Shown here in pieces: positions 19,722 through 30,012 of a stretch of 64,000 nt of DNA; position 1 is the stretch's first letter, and the number at the start of each line of letters is the position of its first letter. Origin of the DNA: Gallionella sp. (lineage in GTDB: Bacteria > Pseudomonadota > Gammaproteobacteria > Burkholderiales > Gallionellaceae); assembly GCA_017880865.1 (NCBI GenBank), contig JADGRL010000006.1, positions 1 through 64,000 on the forward strand, read 5' to 3'. The translations under genes were made by a program, and so were the position numbers. The notes beneath the pieces were generated by a model that searched no databases, was not told the DNA's origin, and saw nothing but the letters and a program-made list of their open reading frames with translations.

Positions 19722-20663
19722 TTAGCGGTAATACCCCACTAGGCAAAGTACTAAACGTCCAACATATTTAGGTGAAAGTGCAAGTATCAACCCGGCAAGC
19801 TTATAAGTTTTAATAACGGAAAATATAAATTTAATTAGTTCACCATTACCTTTCTTTGAAATACTCACACAACTCCACTGTGCAGAATAAGCAATACACT
19901 TTGCAGAAATGTATTTTGCTAAAAGTGGATTCATACCGCAGGCCAGACCAGCGTTGTATATGGCCGGCCATATAGTCAGATTATCTAAATGTGTTAAAAG
20001 ATTCGACGTACCTGACTCATTCGCCCCATGCTCTCGCCAAATACCAACTTTTTTATCCAGGTATTTAACGACACCCAGCAAAGATAAACGATATAAGGAC
20101 TCCCAATCTGAGCTAATTACCGGCGACCTATAGAAACCAATATCGAGTGCTGGTTTTCTGGCATATATCGTTGCCATGTGTTGAAACAAATATTTACTAT
20201 TAGGTAGTTGCAATAAAATCTCCAGTCCATTTGCACTTGCATGCACTGGAATATCGGAAACAAAATCAATGTGTTGTCCTTTTTTTGTGGATCTTGCTGC
20301 AACGATTACCACACTTTGATCATAATCAATGAGCTTGACCGCCTCCGTTATAAAATCGGGAGCAGTGTAGTAATCATCTCCGTCTAAATTGACGACGTAG
20401 TCACCGGTGGCATGGTTGTATAGCAAATTTCTATAATTGGCGGCGCGACCAAGGTTGCAAGTGTTCCGCACATACTTGAGCCTTGGGTCGTTTATTTTCG
20501 CCACAATTTCTGGTGTGGCATCCGGGGAAGCATCATCCCCAACGATGACTTCCAGATTTGGATAAGTTTGAGCCAGCGCCGAATCAATCGCCTCACGAAT
20601 AAAGGCGGCTTGATTGTAAGTCGGAATCATTATTGTGACTTTTAGTTTGTGATTCTCTGTCAT
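19722..20663 (-). CDS. Family 2 glycosyltransferase
   Basis: KVTIMIPTYNQAAFIREAIDSALAQTYPNLEVIVGDDASPD...YVVNLDGDDYY. Confidence 0.93.
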   Translation of the reverse strand: MTENHKLKVTIMIPTYNQAAFIREAIDSALAQTYPNLEVIVGDDASPDATPEIVAKINDPRLKYVRNTCNLGRAANYRNLLYNHATGDYVVNLDGDDYYTAPDFITEAVKLIDYDQSVVIVAARSTKKGQHIDFVSDIPVHASANGLEILLQLPNSKYLFQHMATIYARKPALDIGFYRSPVISSDWESLYRLSLLGVVKYLDKKVGIWREHGANESGTSNLLTHLDNLTIWPAIYNAGLACGMNPLLAKYISAKCIAYSAQWSCVSISKKGNGELIKFIFSVIKTYKLAGLILALSPKYVGRLVLCLVGYYR

Positions 20664-21616
20664 GACTTAACCCTCGCCCACACTGTCATGCGCCCTGTCT
20701 GACCAAACACACTGAACAGCCAAGCCAGCGGATATAGCACATACATGATCCATCCACCTCGCTCAGGGAAGTCGATAAACTTTTTCCCCAACTTCACATA
20801 GCCCTTGTCGCGCAGAACGTAGCCCATGCTGGCAATCAGGTTACTCAACGTACGCTGGTGATAAATTTTTTCCAGCTTCCATCCGCTAACCGACAGAACT
20901 TTTTCTAATGTTGCCGGTGTGAAATGGTGAAAATGTGTAGGTAACTGCAAGGCGTACCACTTATCTTTGAACAGGCGAAACTCCAATGACCCAGCATTGG
21001 GAATGGACAATACCAGCCAAGCCCCGGGCTTGGCCCATTCGCGCAGCTTCTTCAGGCAACCTAATGGATCGTGGAGGTGTTCCAACACCATCCAGCCGAC
21101 GATAAGATCGAAGGGTTCATCAGGATTTGGGGCGGTTTCCAGCGGTCCCGCATGAACTTGGTAGCCAAGTTGTGCTGCCGCTTGGGCGGCTTTTTCGGAA
21201 TATTCAATACCTTGTACCTGCCAACCTTGCTCCGCCATTTGATGTAAATAAGAACCCGAGGCACAACCCAGCTCTAGCATCCGTCCCGGTGCCAATGGAG
21301 GCACCTTCTGAGAATTACTGTTAACTATCCGATTAACCAAAGGCTTCAAGAGCCTTTTGATGCCAGATGTTGCTGTGAACTGCGGCACTCTTGTGCCAAG
21401 GTAAGGGCCATAATCATCCGGATAATAAAAACCGATGGCATCCATTGTTGGCCTAGGATTGGTCCGCATCAAACCACAAGTACCGCATTTGACAACTGTG
21501 AATTCGCCAGGTAGATCATGAAGCAGATCGCGGCCAGCAAGTACAGTTTTATCACTCTTACTACAGCCAAGAGGACACTTAACATCTTCGAGTAAGATTT
21601 CTTTTGGCGTATTCAT
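20660..21616 (-). CDS. Class I SAM-dependent methyltransferase
   Basis: CPLGCSKSDK..; MLELGCASGSYLHQMAEQGWQVQGIEYSEKAAQAA..; LEHLHDPLGCLKKLREWAKPGAWLVLSIPN. Confidence 0.9.
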   Translation of the reverse strand: MNTPKEILLEDVKCPLGCSKSDKTVLAGRDLLHDLPGEFTVVKCGTCGLMRTNPRPTMDAIGFYYPDDYGPYLGTRVPQFTATSGIKRLLKPLVNRIVNSNSQKVPPLAPGRMLELGCASGSYLHQMAEQGWQVQGIEYSEKAAQAAAQLGYQVHAGPLETAPNPDEPFDLIVGWMVLEHLHDPLGCLKKLREWAKPGAWLVLSIPNAGSLEFRLFKDKWYALQLPTHFHHFTPATLEKVLSVSGWKLEKIYHQRTLSNLIASMGYVLRDKGYVKLGKKFIDFPERGGWIMYVLYPLAWLFSVFGQTGRMTVWARVKS

Positions 21617-22869
21617 AAAATCTGTTTTTTCTCTAATAAGTAAACTTGCAATGATAAATTAGTCATGTAGTAAATACTCGTGGCTATCGCCAAACCTGTC
21701 ACACCCCAAAGATAAAAAGCAGCCACCTTGCCAGGAATATATGCCGTATAGGTCAACATGGACATCCGCGTGGGTGTTATTGTGTCACCACAAGCGTAAA
21801 ATGAAGATGAGCATATCTGCCCCGCGCCCCCCCCCACAAACACTCCGCCAAGCCAGATCATGATCCACCATAATTCTTCCACATTGGCGGCACTGACATT
21901 CCCGTGGCCAACCAATAAATCAAGCATAGTCTGACCAAACAAACCTACAACTAATAATCCTGCGAAGCTTAACGCAGCTACTTGTAATAATTTCCGGTGA
22001 TAAGCACGCCGAAAACCATCTCTATCACCCGCCTTATGAAGCTTGCTTAGTAGCGGCACCAAGGGGGCTGAAATCGCTTTATTGAGTACCTGGTTAACTG
22101 CACCGTAAATCTGCTGCGCAAGATAATACAACGACAGGCTGCCGCTACTGGCAATGGAAAGCAGAAATCGGTCAACCAGCGGATCCGTCTTGTAATAGGC
22201 TGTCCCCAACAGCAGGGGTTTGATGCGCTGCCATGCTGTGCTGATCGCAGGACTTCTCAAATCAGGCCAAACTGGCTGTCCCATGCTGGGGGCAAGCAAC
22301 AAGGTTTGCAGAGCCATGCGCAAGGTACTGATCCAAGCGGCTGCAACAACGCCATATCTCGGAAGAGCCCAAATCAATAGCAGCAAGGCAAAAGCACTTG
22401 CCAGAATCGGGGTGAACTCGGCCCACACAAACTGCTGGCGGGCATGGTAAGTAGCCCACTGCACGCCATTGATGGCGGCAAATACCATACCGATCATTTG
22501 AATACGCGTAAGCTCAACCGTCAATACCTTCCCTGCTTCATTAAAGCCTGGCACGGTGAGCGGTATCCACCAAGGCGCGGTCACGTAGAGGATAGTTGCC
22601 AGCAACCCGAACAAGCCACCGACAAGAACAAAAAATCCCCACGCATCGTGGCGAAGACGATCTTCGTCTTCGCCTGCAAGCAGCGGAACCAATACGTGCA
22701 TCAGCGAGCCGCTGATCACCGCCAATACCAGCTGCGGAAGCGTCATGCCGGCAAATAACGCATCCGTCTCCATTCCAGGTCCCAATTGGGTGAGGACATA
22801 CCACTGGAACAGGAAAGCGATACCGATATTCGCCGCAGAAAGAGTGCCGAGCTGGATTGTTTGCTTCAT
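21613..22869 (-). CDS. MurJ/MATE-like oligosaccharide flippase (Wzx role)
   Basis: Multi-TM; GPGMETDALFAGMTLPQLVLAVISGSLMHVLVPLLA..; PLVPLLSKL. Confidence 0.82.
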   Translation of the reverse strand: MKQTIQLGTLSAANIGIAFLFQWYVLTQLGPGMETDALFAGMTLPQLVLAVISGSLMHVLVPLLAGEDEDRLRHDAWGFFVLVGGLFGLLATILYVTAPWWIPLTVPGFNEAGKVLTVELTRIQMIGMVFAAINGVQWATYHARQQFVWAEFTPILASAFALLLLIWALPRYGVVAAAWISTLRMALQTLLLAPSMGQPVWPDLRSPAISTAWQRIKPLLLGTAYYKTDPLVDRFLLSIASSGSLSLYYLAQQIYGAVNQVLNKAISAPLVPLLSKLHKAGDRDGFRRAYHRKLLQVAALSFAGLLVVGLFGQTMLDLLVGHGNVSAANVEELWWIMIWLGGVFVGGGAGQICSSSFYACGDTITPTRMSMLTYTAYIPGKVAAFYLWGVTGLAIATSIYYMTNLSLQVYLLEKKQIL

Positions 22870-22896
22870 TGCATGAGGTGTCGTTTAACCCGCCAT

Positions 22897-23964
22897 TTAT
22901 GCAGAAACGAAACTGACATACCATTCCATCGCCACTTTCAACCCATCGCCGATGCGGTGGGTAGGCTGGTAGCCCAAGCGCAAAGCGGCTTTACTGATAT
23001 CGGCCAGCGAGTGGCGCACATCGCCTGCGCGAAAATCACGATACACGGGCTTTACGCCCTGCAGATGCGGATAGCCGGGCAGCAAATTGAGATTTAGCTG
23101 CTCGTAAAGGTCGTTAAGCGTAGTCCGATCACCAACGGCAACGTTGTAGACCTGATTGGTGGCTTCAGGATTCTCGGCCGTGGCGGCAAGCAGGTTGATC
23201 TGGCGAACGTTCTCGATGAAGCAGAAGTCGCGGCTGGTTTCGCCATCGCCATTCATATACACCGGCTCGCCCTTGATCATACTGGCGATCCACTTCGGGA
23301 TCACGGCCGCATACGCACCATCTGGATCCTGGCGCGGGCCAAAGACATTGAAGTAGCGCAGGCCGATGGTATTGAAACCGTAAGTGCGGGCAAACACGTC
23401 GGCATAGAGCTCGTTGACGTATTTGGTGACCGCGTAGGGTGACAGCGGCTTGCCGATCTTGTCTTCTACTTTGGGCAGGCCGGGATGATCGCCATAGGTA
23501 GAGCTGGAAGCGGCATAGACAAAGCGCTTTACTTTGGCATCGCGTGCGGCGACCAGCATGTTGAGGAAGCCGTTGATATTGGTATCGTTGGTGGCGATCG
23601 GATTTTCGACCGAGCGCGGCACACTGCCCAGAGCGGCCTGATGCAGGACGTACTCTACTGAGTGCTGAGTGCTGAGTGCTGAGTGCTGAGTAAATGTCAT
23701 CGCACTTTTGCAGTCATCCAGGTTGCGGATGTCGCCCCGGATAAATTGAAAGTTGCCCCATTGCTCGGCAGATACCAAAGACTGAACCTCATCCAGATTG
23801 CGCTGATGGCCGGTGGCGAAGCTGTCCAGCCCGACCACACGCTGATTCAATTTGAGCAGGGTTTCGAGCAGGTTACTGCCGATGAAACCCGCCACGCCGG
23901 TGATCAGCCAGGTGTGCGGTTCAGTGGCAAGGCGGTTCTTGAGTTGAGTGTATGCGTTAGCCAT
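22897..23964 (-). CDS. wbpP: UDP-N-acetylglucosamine 4-epimerase, WbpP-like
   Basis: [91 protein letters not shown]. Confidence 0.9.
   Translation of the reverse strand: MANAYTQLKNRLATEPHTWLITGVAGFIGSNLLETLLKLNQRVVGLDSFATGHQRNLDEVQSLVSAEQWGNFQFIRGDIRNLDDCKSAMTFTQHSALSTQHSVEYVLHQAALGSVPRSVENPIATNDTNINGFLNMLVAARDAKVKRFVYAASSSTYGDHPGLPKVEDKIGKPLSPYAVTKYVNELYADVFARTYGFNTIGLRYFNVFGPRQDPDGAYAAVIPKWIASMIKGEPVYMNGDGETSRDFCFIENVRQINLLAATAENPEATNQVYNVAVGDRTTLNDLYEQLNLNLLPGYPHLQGVKPVYRDFRAGDVRHSLADISKAALRLGYQPTHRIGDGLKVAMEWYVSFVSA
23658..23691 (-). repeat. 7-bp tandem repeat (CTGAGTG/CACTCAG), ~4.9 copies, inside the wbpP-like CDS
   Basis: ctgagtgctgagtgctgagtgctgagtgctgagt read directly; encodes [11 protein letters not shown]. 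Confidence 0.95.
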
Positions 23965-23966
23965 AT

Positions 23967-25247
23967 TTACAGCCGCCACAATGTGATGCCGGCAGCTTCA
24001 ATCGCCTCACACGAGTACGCCGATTTGATGTCGATAAACACGCCGCCCGGCTTCAATTTTGCCAGCAATTGCATAACGGGCTGGCTGGTATATTCGTTGT
24101 GCGAAACCGCCGCAACAATGGCGTCCGCCTGATCAGGTAGGGCACTCCATTCGATCAACGTGATGCCATATTCGTGCATGGCTTCTTTGGATTCGGCCAG
24201 CGGATCATGAACACTGACATCACAACCAAATTCCTGCAGCTCTTTCACCAGGTCAGCGACTTTGCTGTTGCGCAGGTCGGGGCAGTTTTCCTTGAAGGTG
24301 AGGCCGAGTATGATGACCTTGGAGCCTTTAACACACCCACCCGCCTGAATGATTTTTTTCACAGTTTGCTGTGCCACATAGGCCGCCATGCCGTCATTGA
24401 TGCGGCGACCTGCCAGAATGACTTGCGGATGGTAACCCAGCATGTCTGCTTTGTGGGTCAAGTAATACGGGTCAACGCCGATGCAATGCCCTCCAACCAG
24501 ACCGGGGCGAAATGGCAGGAAGTTCCATTTGCTCCCCGCTGCTTTCAACACTTCCAGCGTGTCGATACCGATCTTGTTAAAGATGATGGCCAGCTCGTTC
24601 ATCAAGGCGATGTTCAGGTCGCGCTGGGTGTTTTCGATGACCTTGGCGGCTTCGGCAACCTTGATGCTGCTGGCCGGATAAACACCCGCCGTAATAATGG
24701 AAGCGTAGACTTCGCTGACCGTCTTGAGTGTTTCCGGCGTGTCGCCCGATACCACCTTGACGATCTTGGTGACGGTGCGTTCTTTGTCACCGGGGTTGAT
24801 ACGCTCAGGGCTGTAACCGACAAAGAAATCCTTTTTCCACTTGAGGCCGGAATGCTTTTCGATCAGCGGTATACATACTTCTTCTGTAGCACCGGGATAG
24901 ACGGTGGATTCATAAACCACGATCGCACCGCGTTTGATGTATTTGCCAACCGCCTCAGAGCTCTTGATCAGCGGCGTAAAGTTCGGTTGGTGCGCATCAT
25001 CCACTGGGGTGGGCACGGCAATGATAATGAAATCCGCTTCGCTCAAAATCTGCGGATCGGTATGACAGCTGAGTTGCGTTGCGGCACGCAAGTCTTCCGA
25101 ACTGACTTCGCCGGTCGGATCAACGAAATTGCGATACGCGGCGATTTTCTCTGCTGACAGATCAACCCCGACCGTGGAATATTTTTTACCGAACTCGACT
25201 GCCAGTGGCAAACCGACATAACCAAGACCCACGACTGCGATTTTCAT
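23967..25247 (-). CDS. UDP-HexNAc 6-dehydrogenase (WbpO/TviB-like nucleotide-sugar dehydrogenase)
   Basis: [31 protein letters not shown]..; [34 protein letters not shown]. Confidence 0.93.
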   Translation of the reverse strand: MKIAVVGLGYVGLPLAVEFGKKYSTVGVDLSAEKIAAYRNFVDPTGEVSSEDLRAATQLSCHTDPQILSEADFIIIAVPTPVDDAHQPNFTPLIKSSEAVGKYIKRGAIVVYESTVYPGATEEVCIPLIEKHSGLKWKKDFFVGYSPERINPGDKERTVTKIVKVVSGDTPETLKTVSEVYASIITAGVYPASSIKVAEAAKVIENTQRDLNIALMNELAIIFNKIGIDTLEVLKAAGSKWNFLPFRPGLVGGHCIGVDPYYLTHKADMLGYHPQVILAGRRINDGMAAYVAQQTVKKIIQAGGCVKGSKVIILGLTFKENCPDLRNSKVADLVKELQEFGCDVSVHDPLAESKEAMHEYGITLIEWSALPDQADAIVAAVSHNEYTSQPVMQLLAKLKPGGVFIDIKSAYSCEAIEAAGITLWRL

Positions 25248-25427
25248 TACTATGAGCCTCTAATTATTTTGTGAGTTGAACCGCGAACCAAAAATTGGAT
25301 TTACAGTATTTTTAGGGCAGCGGATATTTCAAATCCGCTTACTTAATCCTTTATGCCAAAAGGCCTAGATATATACTTCAGGCCTCTTGCTGTTTAGGTT
25401 AAACATCAACAAGCGCACATCCCACAC

Positions 25428-27638
25428 TTATGGGCTCTTGGTGTATTGCCGGTAAGCATCGCTGGAATAACGATATTTGCCATAGGTGTAGCCATATTTG
25501 CCGGGGCGTGCGCGCACTGCATTAAATACGATACCGGACGCCTTGGCGCCGACCTGGGTCAGGCGCTTCACGGTTTCGTTCAGATCTCCCAGCGTGGTGA
25601 CGCCCTCTCTGGTTACCAAAATGGTGGTGCCAACATGCTCGATCATCACGATGGCATCGGTGACCGCCAGCACGGGCGGGGTATCCAGCAATACCAGATC
25701 GTATTCCGAGGACACTCTTTCCAGCAGTTGTTTCAAGTTGCCGTGCATCAGCAATAGATGTGGAGCGGAAGACAGAGCACCGGTTGGGATGAAATCCAGA
25801 TTGGGCAGGATGTTGCGGTGCACTACCTGTTCCAGGGTGCGCTCACCCGCAACCAGTTCCGCCATGCCATTGTCGCGCGGCATGCCGACATACTGGTTGA
25901 TGTGGCCCTTGCGCAGGTCAAGGTCCATCAGCAATACGCGCTTGCCGGATGCAGCCAGCACCGCCGCCGCATTCACCGAAACAAACGATTTACCCACGCC
26001 CGGCGTTGGCCCGGTGATCATGACCAGATTGTTTTTGGCATCCTGCATGGCAAACTGCAGCGCGGTGCGGAAGCTGCGCAGGCTTTCAATGGCCGCATCG
26101 TGTGCATCGACGTGTTCCAGCACGAACATGCCCGCCGCCTTCGCATTGATCTTTTCATTCAGGCTGCTCTGCATTGCGCTGATAGGCACGTTGGCGAACA
26201 CCACCAAACCGGTGCGCTCTTCGATCTCATGCGAATCTTCAATGCCACCGAACATGAATTTCCTGACGAAAGCGGCGCCCACGCCCAGCAGCACGCCTAC
26301 CAAAAGGAACAGGCCAAAAGCCATCAAACGTTTCGGCTTGATCGCATCTTCGGGCACCACCGCGCTGTCGACGATGCGCACGTTACCGGTTTTGCCGGCC
26401 TTGAGCAGGCGCAATTGTTGTGCCGTATTCAGCAGGCTGGTGTAGAGCTCGGAATTGATCTTGACGTCACGCGTCAGACCGAGCAATTGGCGTTCCAGAC
26501 TGGGCAGCTTGCGGATCTCTTCATCCACGCGGGCTATTTCTTTTTGCTGCCCGGCGATCTGCGCATCCACCGCTTCCACTGCCGGGTGCGCGAGAGTCAG
26601 GCGATTGAGCAACTCTGCGCGTTTGATCCTTAGCTCGCCCAATTTGGTTTGCGCCTCGACAGAGCGCTTCAGGATCAGCTTCACTTCTTCGCTCAGATCA
26701 ACCGAGCCGCGCGCATTGCGCAGCGCGACGTAGCGCGCCTCCGCGTCTTCCATGCTTTGTTTCACGTCGGGCAGATAAGTATCCAGAAAGGTCAGCGTCT
26801 TCTCGGCTTCGGCCGATTTGCGCTCGATGTTTTGCTGCACATACCCCCGGCCGATCTCATTCAGGATATCGGTGATGCGCAGCGGGTCTGCGCCTTCCAT
26901 GCTGACGCTCAGGATGCCGGACTGCTTGCCTTTTTCGCTGATGTTGAGTTGGCCTTGCAGTCTCTCGACCGTCTTCAGATGGGAATGACAGCGGAGGATG
27001 AAGCGGACCCCGGGATTGGCTGCCAACTGGGCTACCAGCAATGTGATGTTGCCGCCAGCGTAAGGGATCGTTTCGCTCTTGCCCACTTGTCCGTGGAACT
27101 GCAGATCGTCCATGCTCAGCAAGTATCCCCCCTGCTCTTCTGCAGTGAGGGTAAAGGTCTTTTCCTGCGCGCCCGCAGGCACCACGAATTGGCCGATCTC
27201 GATATGCTCGTTGCCCCAGGCATAGCCGCCCAGTCCCAGCAGCCCCGGTTGCGAGAGCGTGTCTCGCTGCTTGGCCAGCCATGCGCCGACGAAGGGGAAG
27301 TAGCGGGGATGCACTTCCATATCCAGATGCAGATTGTCTACCGCATGCGCGACCACCATGCGCGAGCGCAATATCTCGATCTCGGCAGTAGCCGCGGTTT
27401 TGGTATCGTACAGCGCTGAAAGATCGCTCAGCGCATTCTTGGCCGGGTTGCTGGCTTCCTCGATCTGGATCATCATTTCAGATTGATATACAGGGGTCGC
27501 CAGGATGACATACGCCAGCCCCAGCAGCGCGAATAGCGCAACCACCGCCGCGATCAGCTTGCGCTGAAAATACAGGGTATCCAGCAACTGGACCAGATTG
27601 ATTTCGTCTTCTTCCATGGCAAGCTTTTCAGGGTTCAT
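25428..27638 (-). CDS. wzc: Polysaccharide co-polymerase / tyrosine autokinase
   Basis: Wzz domain plus ITGPTPGVGKSFVSVNAAAVLA Walker A, LLMDLDLRKG, LLDTPPVLAVTDA; Tyr-rich tail YGYTYGKYRYSSDAYRQY; start placed at MNPEKL. Confidence 0.95.
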   Translation of the reverse strand: MNPEKLAMEEDEINLVQLLDTLYFQRKLIAAVVALFALLGLAYVILATPVYQSEMMIQIEEASNPAKNALSDLSALYDTKTAATAEIEILRSRMVVAHAVDNLHLDMEVHPRYFPFVGAWLAKQRDTLSQPGLLGLGGYAWGNEHIEIGQFVVPAGAQEKTFTLTAEEQGGYLLSMDDLQFHGQVGKSETIPYAGGNITLLVAQLAANPGVRFILRCHSHLKTVERLQGQLNISEKGKQSGILSVSMEGADPLRITDILNEIGRGYVQQNIERKSAEAEKTLTFLDTYLPDVKQSMEDAEARYVALRNARGSVDLSEEVKLILKRSVEAQTKLGELRIKRAELLNRLTLAHPAVEAVDAQIAGQQKEIARVDEEIRKLPSLERQLLGLTRDVKINSELYTSLLNTAQQLRLLKAGKTGNVRIVDSAVVPEDAIKPKRLMAFGLFLLVGVLLGVGAAFVRKFMFGGIEDSHEIEERTGLVVFANVPISAMQSSLNEKINAKAAGMFVLEHVDAHDAAIESLRSFRTALQFAMQDAKNNLVMITGPTPGVGKSFVSVNAAAVLAASGKRVLLMDLDLRKGHINQYVGMPRDNGMAELVAGERTLEQVVHRNILPNLDFIPTGALSSAPHLLLMHGNLKQLLERVSSEYDLVLLDTPPVLAVTDAIVMIEHVGTTILVTREGVTTLGDLNETVKRLTQVGAKASGIVFNAVRARPGKYGYTYGKYRYSSDAYRQYTKSP

Positions 27639-27649
27639 TATATTAAAGC

Positions 27650-28102
27650 TCAGCGGGCTGTCTTTACGGTGGTCGACCGGATGCGCTCCACCCACGCAGC
27701 CACACCCTGCTGTATCAGTCCGGCTGCCTCGCGAAAGGCATCCAGCTCCTGCCGGTAGGGGTCGCCGATATCGAATTTGCCAGATTCACCCATGCGAAAC
27801 GCCTTGCCCCGGCACAGCGGATATTGCTGTTCCAGATGGCGCTTCTGTTCCATATCCATCACCAGCACCAGATCTGCTGCGACGACCATCCAGCTTTCCA
27901 ATTGCCGCGCCCGATGCGCGCTGATGTCAATGCCTTGCTGCTGCATCAGCGCAACGGCATGCGGGTCTGCCGGCTGGCCCACCAGTGCGCCCAGTCCTGC
28001 CGACGAAACATCATGGCCGGGCAAAGCCTGCTTGAGCAGGCCTTCCGCCATCGGGCTGCGGCAGATATTGCCGATGCACAGGACAAGGATGCGCTTGATC
28101 AT
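27650..28102 (-). CDS. wzb: Low-molecular-weight protein-tyrosine phosphatase
   Basis: ILVLCIGNICRSPMAEGLL P-loop; IGDPYRQELDAFREAAGLI. Confidence 0.95.
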   Translation of the reverse strand: MIKRILVLCIGNICRSPMAEGLLKQALPGHDVSSAGLGALVGQPADPHAVALMQQQGIDISAHRARQLESWMVVAADLVLVMDMEQKRHLEQQYPLCRGKAFRMGESGKFDIGDPYRQELDAFREAAGLIQQGVAAWVERIRSTTVKTAR

Positions 28103-29223
28103 TTGATGATACTGAGGTACTTGCTATCCACCACCAGCTGCGCGGTTGGCAGGATCAGGTTGACCACGCGGTTCCAGCGCGTCAGCGCGGTGGCGTCGAC
28201 ATAGATCACATCCTTGGCTTGCAGCTCGAAGCTTTCCGCCAGCGCCAGCGCCACCGGTGATGCCGCGTCCAGATGATAGACCAGCGGATGTGTATCGCCG
28301 GTATTGCGCACTACATAGATCTGCCGCGGTTCACCGCTGGAGGTGCTGACCCCGCCCGCTTCACCCAGCGCTTCGTTGAGACTCATCCGGCCATTGTGCG
28401 GCAATAAGGTAGTGGGTTTGGTGACCTCGCCCAACACGAACACTTTGCCTTCCTCGCGCGGAGGGACGCGCACCATATCGCCGTTTTCCAGCAGGATGCG
28501 CGACGGGTCGACACCGTGCGCGGCCAGCTGCGGCACGTTGACCACATAGTTTTTCCCGGCTCGGCTCAAGGTCAGCGAGCTCAGGTCGCCCAGGGCTGTT
28601 GCCCCGCCTGCCCGGCTCAATGCCTCGGGCAAGGTCATCGGGATATCGATGATGGGCAAAATGCCGGGGGTTTTTATCTCGCCATCCATATACAGGCGCT
28701 TGCTGCGGTAAGACGCTACCCGCACTTCCAGTTCGGGTTTCTTGATGAATTTTTCGTAGCGCTGAATCAGCAGTTCATGCAGTCCGCGCTCGGTCAAGCC
28801 GGCCACCTGGACTGCCCCGACATAGGGCAGATGGACCTGCCCTTCCGAATCGACCGCGTAGCCCGAGGTCACCAGACTATCCGCCGCACTGTTGGGGATG
28901 GGGGCCATCACGACGGAAACACTCGTCGTCATTTCAGTCAGGCCGAACATCACGACGGAAATGACATCATTGATCCCGACCGTGTACGGCTTGGGATCGG
29001 CGAACAGCAGGCTTGCTTGCTGCTGGATGGATTTATCCCGGGTCGCGCGCTCTTCCTGCAGCAGTTGCGGGGTGATCTCTTTCAATACCGGCTCTACTCC
29101 CGACTGCGCTACACCGCTGCCCATATTCATGCCCGGCGCGGCGCTGCAGGCAGCCAGAACCAGCGCGGTCAGAAATATTCCCAGCTTGGAGACAAGGGCG
29201 GACTTCGATAGATTGCAGGTCAT
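28099..29223 (-). CDS. wza: Polysaccharide export lipoprotein
   Basis: lipobox LAACS; YTVGINDVISVVMFGL...YVGAVQVAGLTERGLHELL; start placed at MTCNLSK. Confidence 0.92.
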   Translation of the reverse strand: MTCNLSKSALVSKLGIFLTALVLAACSAAPGMNMGSGVAQSGVEPVLKEITPQLLQEERATRDKSIQQQASLLFADPKPYTVGINDVISVVMFGLTEMTTSVSVVMAPIPNSAADSLVTSGYAVDSEGQVHLPYVGAVQVAGLTERGLHELLIQRYEKFIKKPELEVRVASYRSKRLYMDGEIKTPGILPIIDIPMTLPEALSRAGGATALGDLSSLTLSRAGKNYVVNVPQLAAHGVDPSRILLENGDMVRVPPREEGKVFVLGEVTKPTTLLPHNGRMSLNEALGEAGGVSTSSGEPRQIYVVRNTGDTHPLVYHLDAASPVALALAESFELQAKDVIYVDATALTRWNRVVNLILPTAQLVVDSKYLSIIK

Positions 29224-29309
29224 AACGGGACTTTTCAATTGTTGAGCATCCCACACAGGATGCCGTGCAAGTTTAAAAAACGCTCGCAACATTAACACAT
29301 TACGTCCAT

Positions 29310-29607
29310 TTAGTGATGCTTGCTTTCATCGCCCGCGCCGATTTTATAAGACTGCGGCGGCAGCATTATTGCGGAAAGGTCGGCGTGAATTCCGGTTCTA
29401 GCCAGCTGTTGCTCTTGCTGTATTAGCTGCGAGGTAATGGTTTTGATGATCGGGGTGACGGCAAGAGCGCCATTGACTGGCTCGACCCTGGCATTGCTGT
29501 CATCGAAGTGCATCCCGAGATGCAAGCGCACAACCCGACAGGAATGCAATCAAAATGCTGGCGATAATTATTCGCGTGAAGCGTAGGTGAGGACTATTAA
29601 ATCTCAT
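29310..29607 (-). pseudogene. Truncated and frameshifted second wza-like gene
   Basis: ATG at 29607: MRFNSPHLRFTRIIIASILIAFLSGCALAS (lipobox) then frame shift into GMHFDDSNARVEPVNGALAVTPIIKTITSQLIQQEQ...PPQSYKIGAGDE, ending within the first export domain. Confidence 0.78.
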
Positions 29608-29866
29608 GCTTGCTTATCAAAACCCATGTTGTATATAAAAACAAATAGTGTGGAGCCCGCACACCTCTTAAACTCCTGCTCTCACTGTAAAAAATGCCGT
29701 TCATCTTAACACCTGACGCGTCTTTTCGCCGAATGAACCTTTGATTGCACACATACCAAGCATGAATATAAGCCGCACCTACGGCGAAATCGAACCAGTT
29801 TAGCCTTATATAATTTCAATTGTAGTTGATATGGCGGCTCGCTTCGTGGATAATGCGCCCCGCTTA

Positions 29867-29953
29867 GCCGGGGTGATGGAATTGGTAGACGTGCCGGACT
29901 CAAAATCCGGTGCCAGAAATGGCGTGGGGGTTCAATTCCCCCCCCCGGCACCA
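29867..29953 (+). tRNA. tRNA-Leu (anticodon CAA), CCA encoded
   Basis: GCCGGGG acceptor paired with CCCCGGC-ACCA; anticodon stem CCGGA-CTCAAAA-TCCGG; T-arm GGGGGTTCAATTCCCCC. Confidence 0.97.
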
Positions 29954-30012
29954 CTAAGCGCTCTTACAAATTGGCTCAGCCCAATTACAAAATGCCTACG
30001 GGATTCTCCCTG

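Noticed and set aside
24174-25157. 327-aa plus-strand ORF
   Set aside because: Fully antisense to the convincing nucleotide-sugar dehydrogenase gene; composition typical of a mirrored GC-rich frame.
25498-26633. Plus-strand ORFs of 315 and 291 aa
   Set aside because: Antisense to wzc; no domain motif recognisable.
3811-29223. Mobile element or integrase explaining the mosaic polysaccharide locus
   Set aside because: No transposase, integrase or insertion-sequence ends found; mosaicism is better supported by gene relics and duplication.
29706-29954. 82-aa minus ORF (MVPGGGIEPPRHFWHRILSPARLPIPSPRLSG...)
   Set aside because: Antisense translation of the tRNA-Leu, a familiar spurious annotation.
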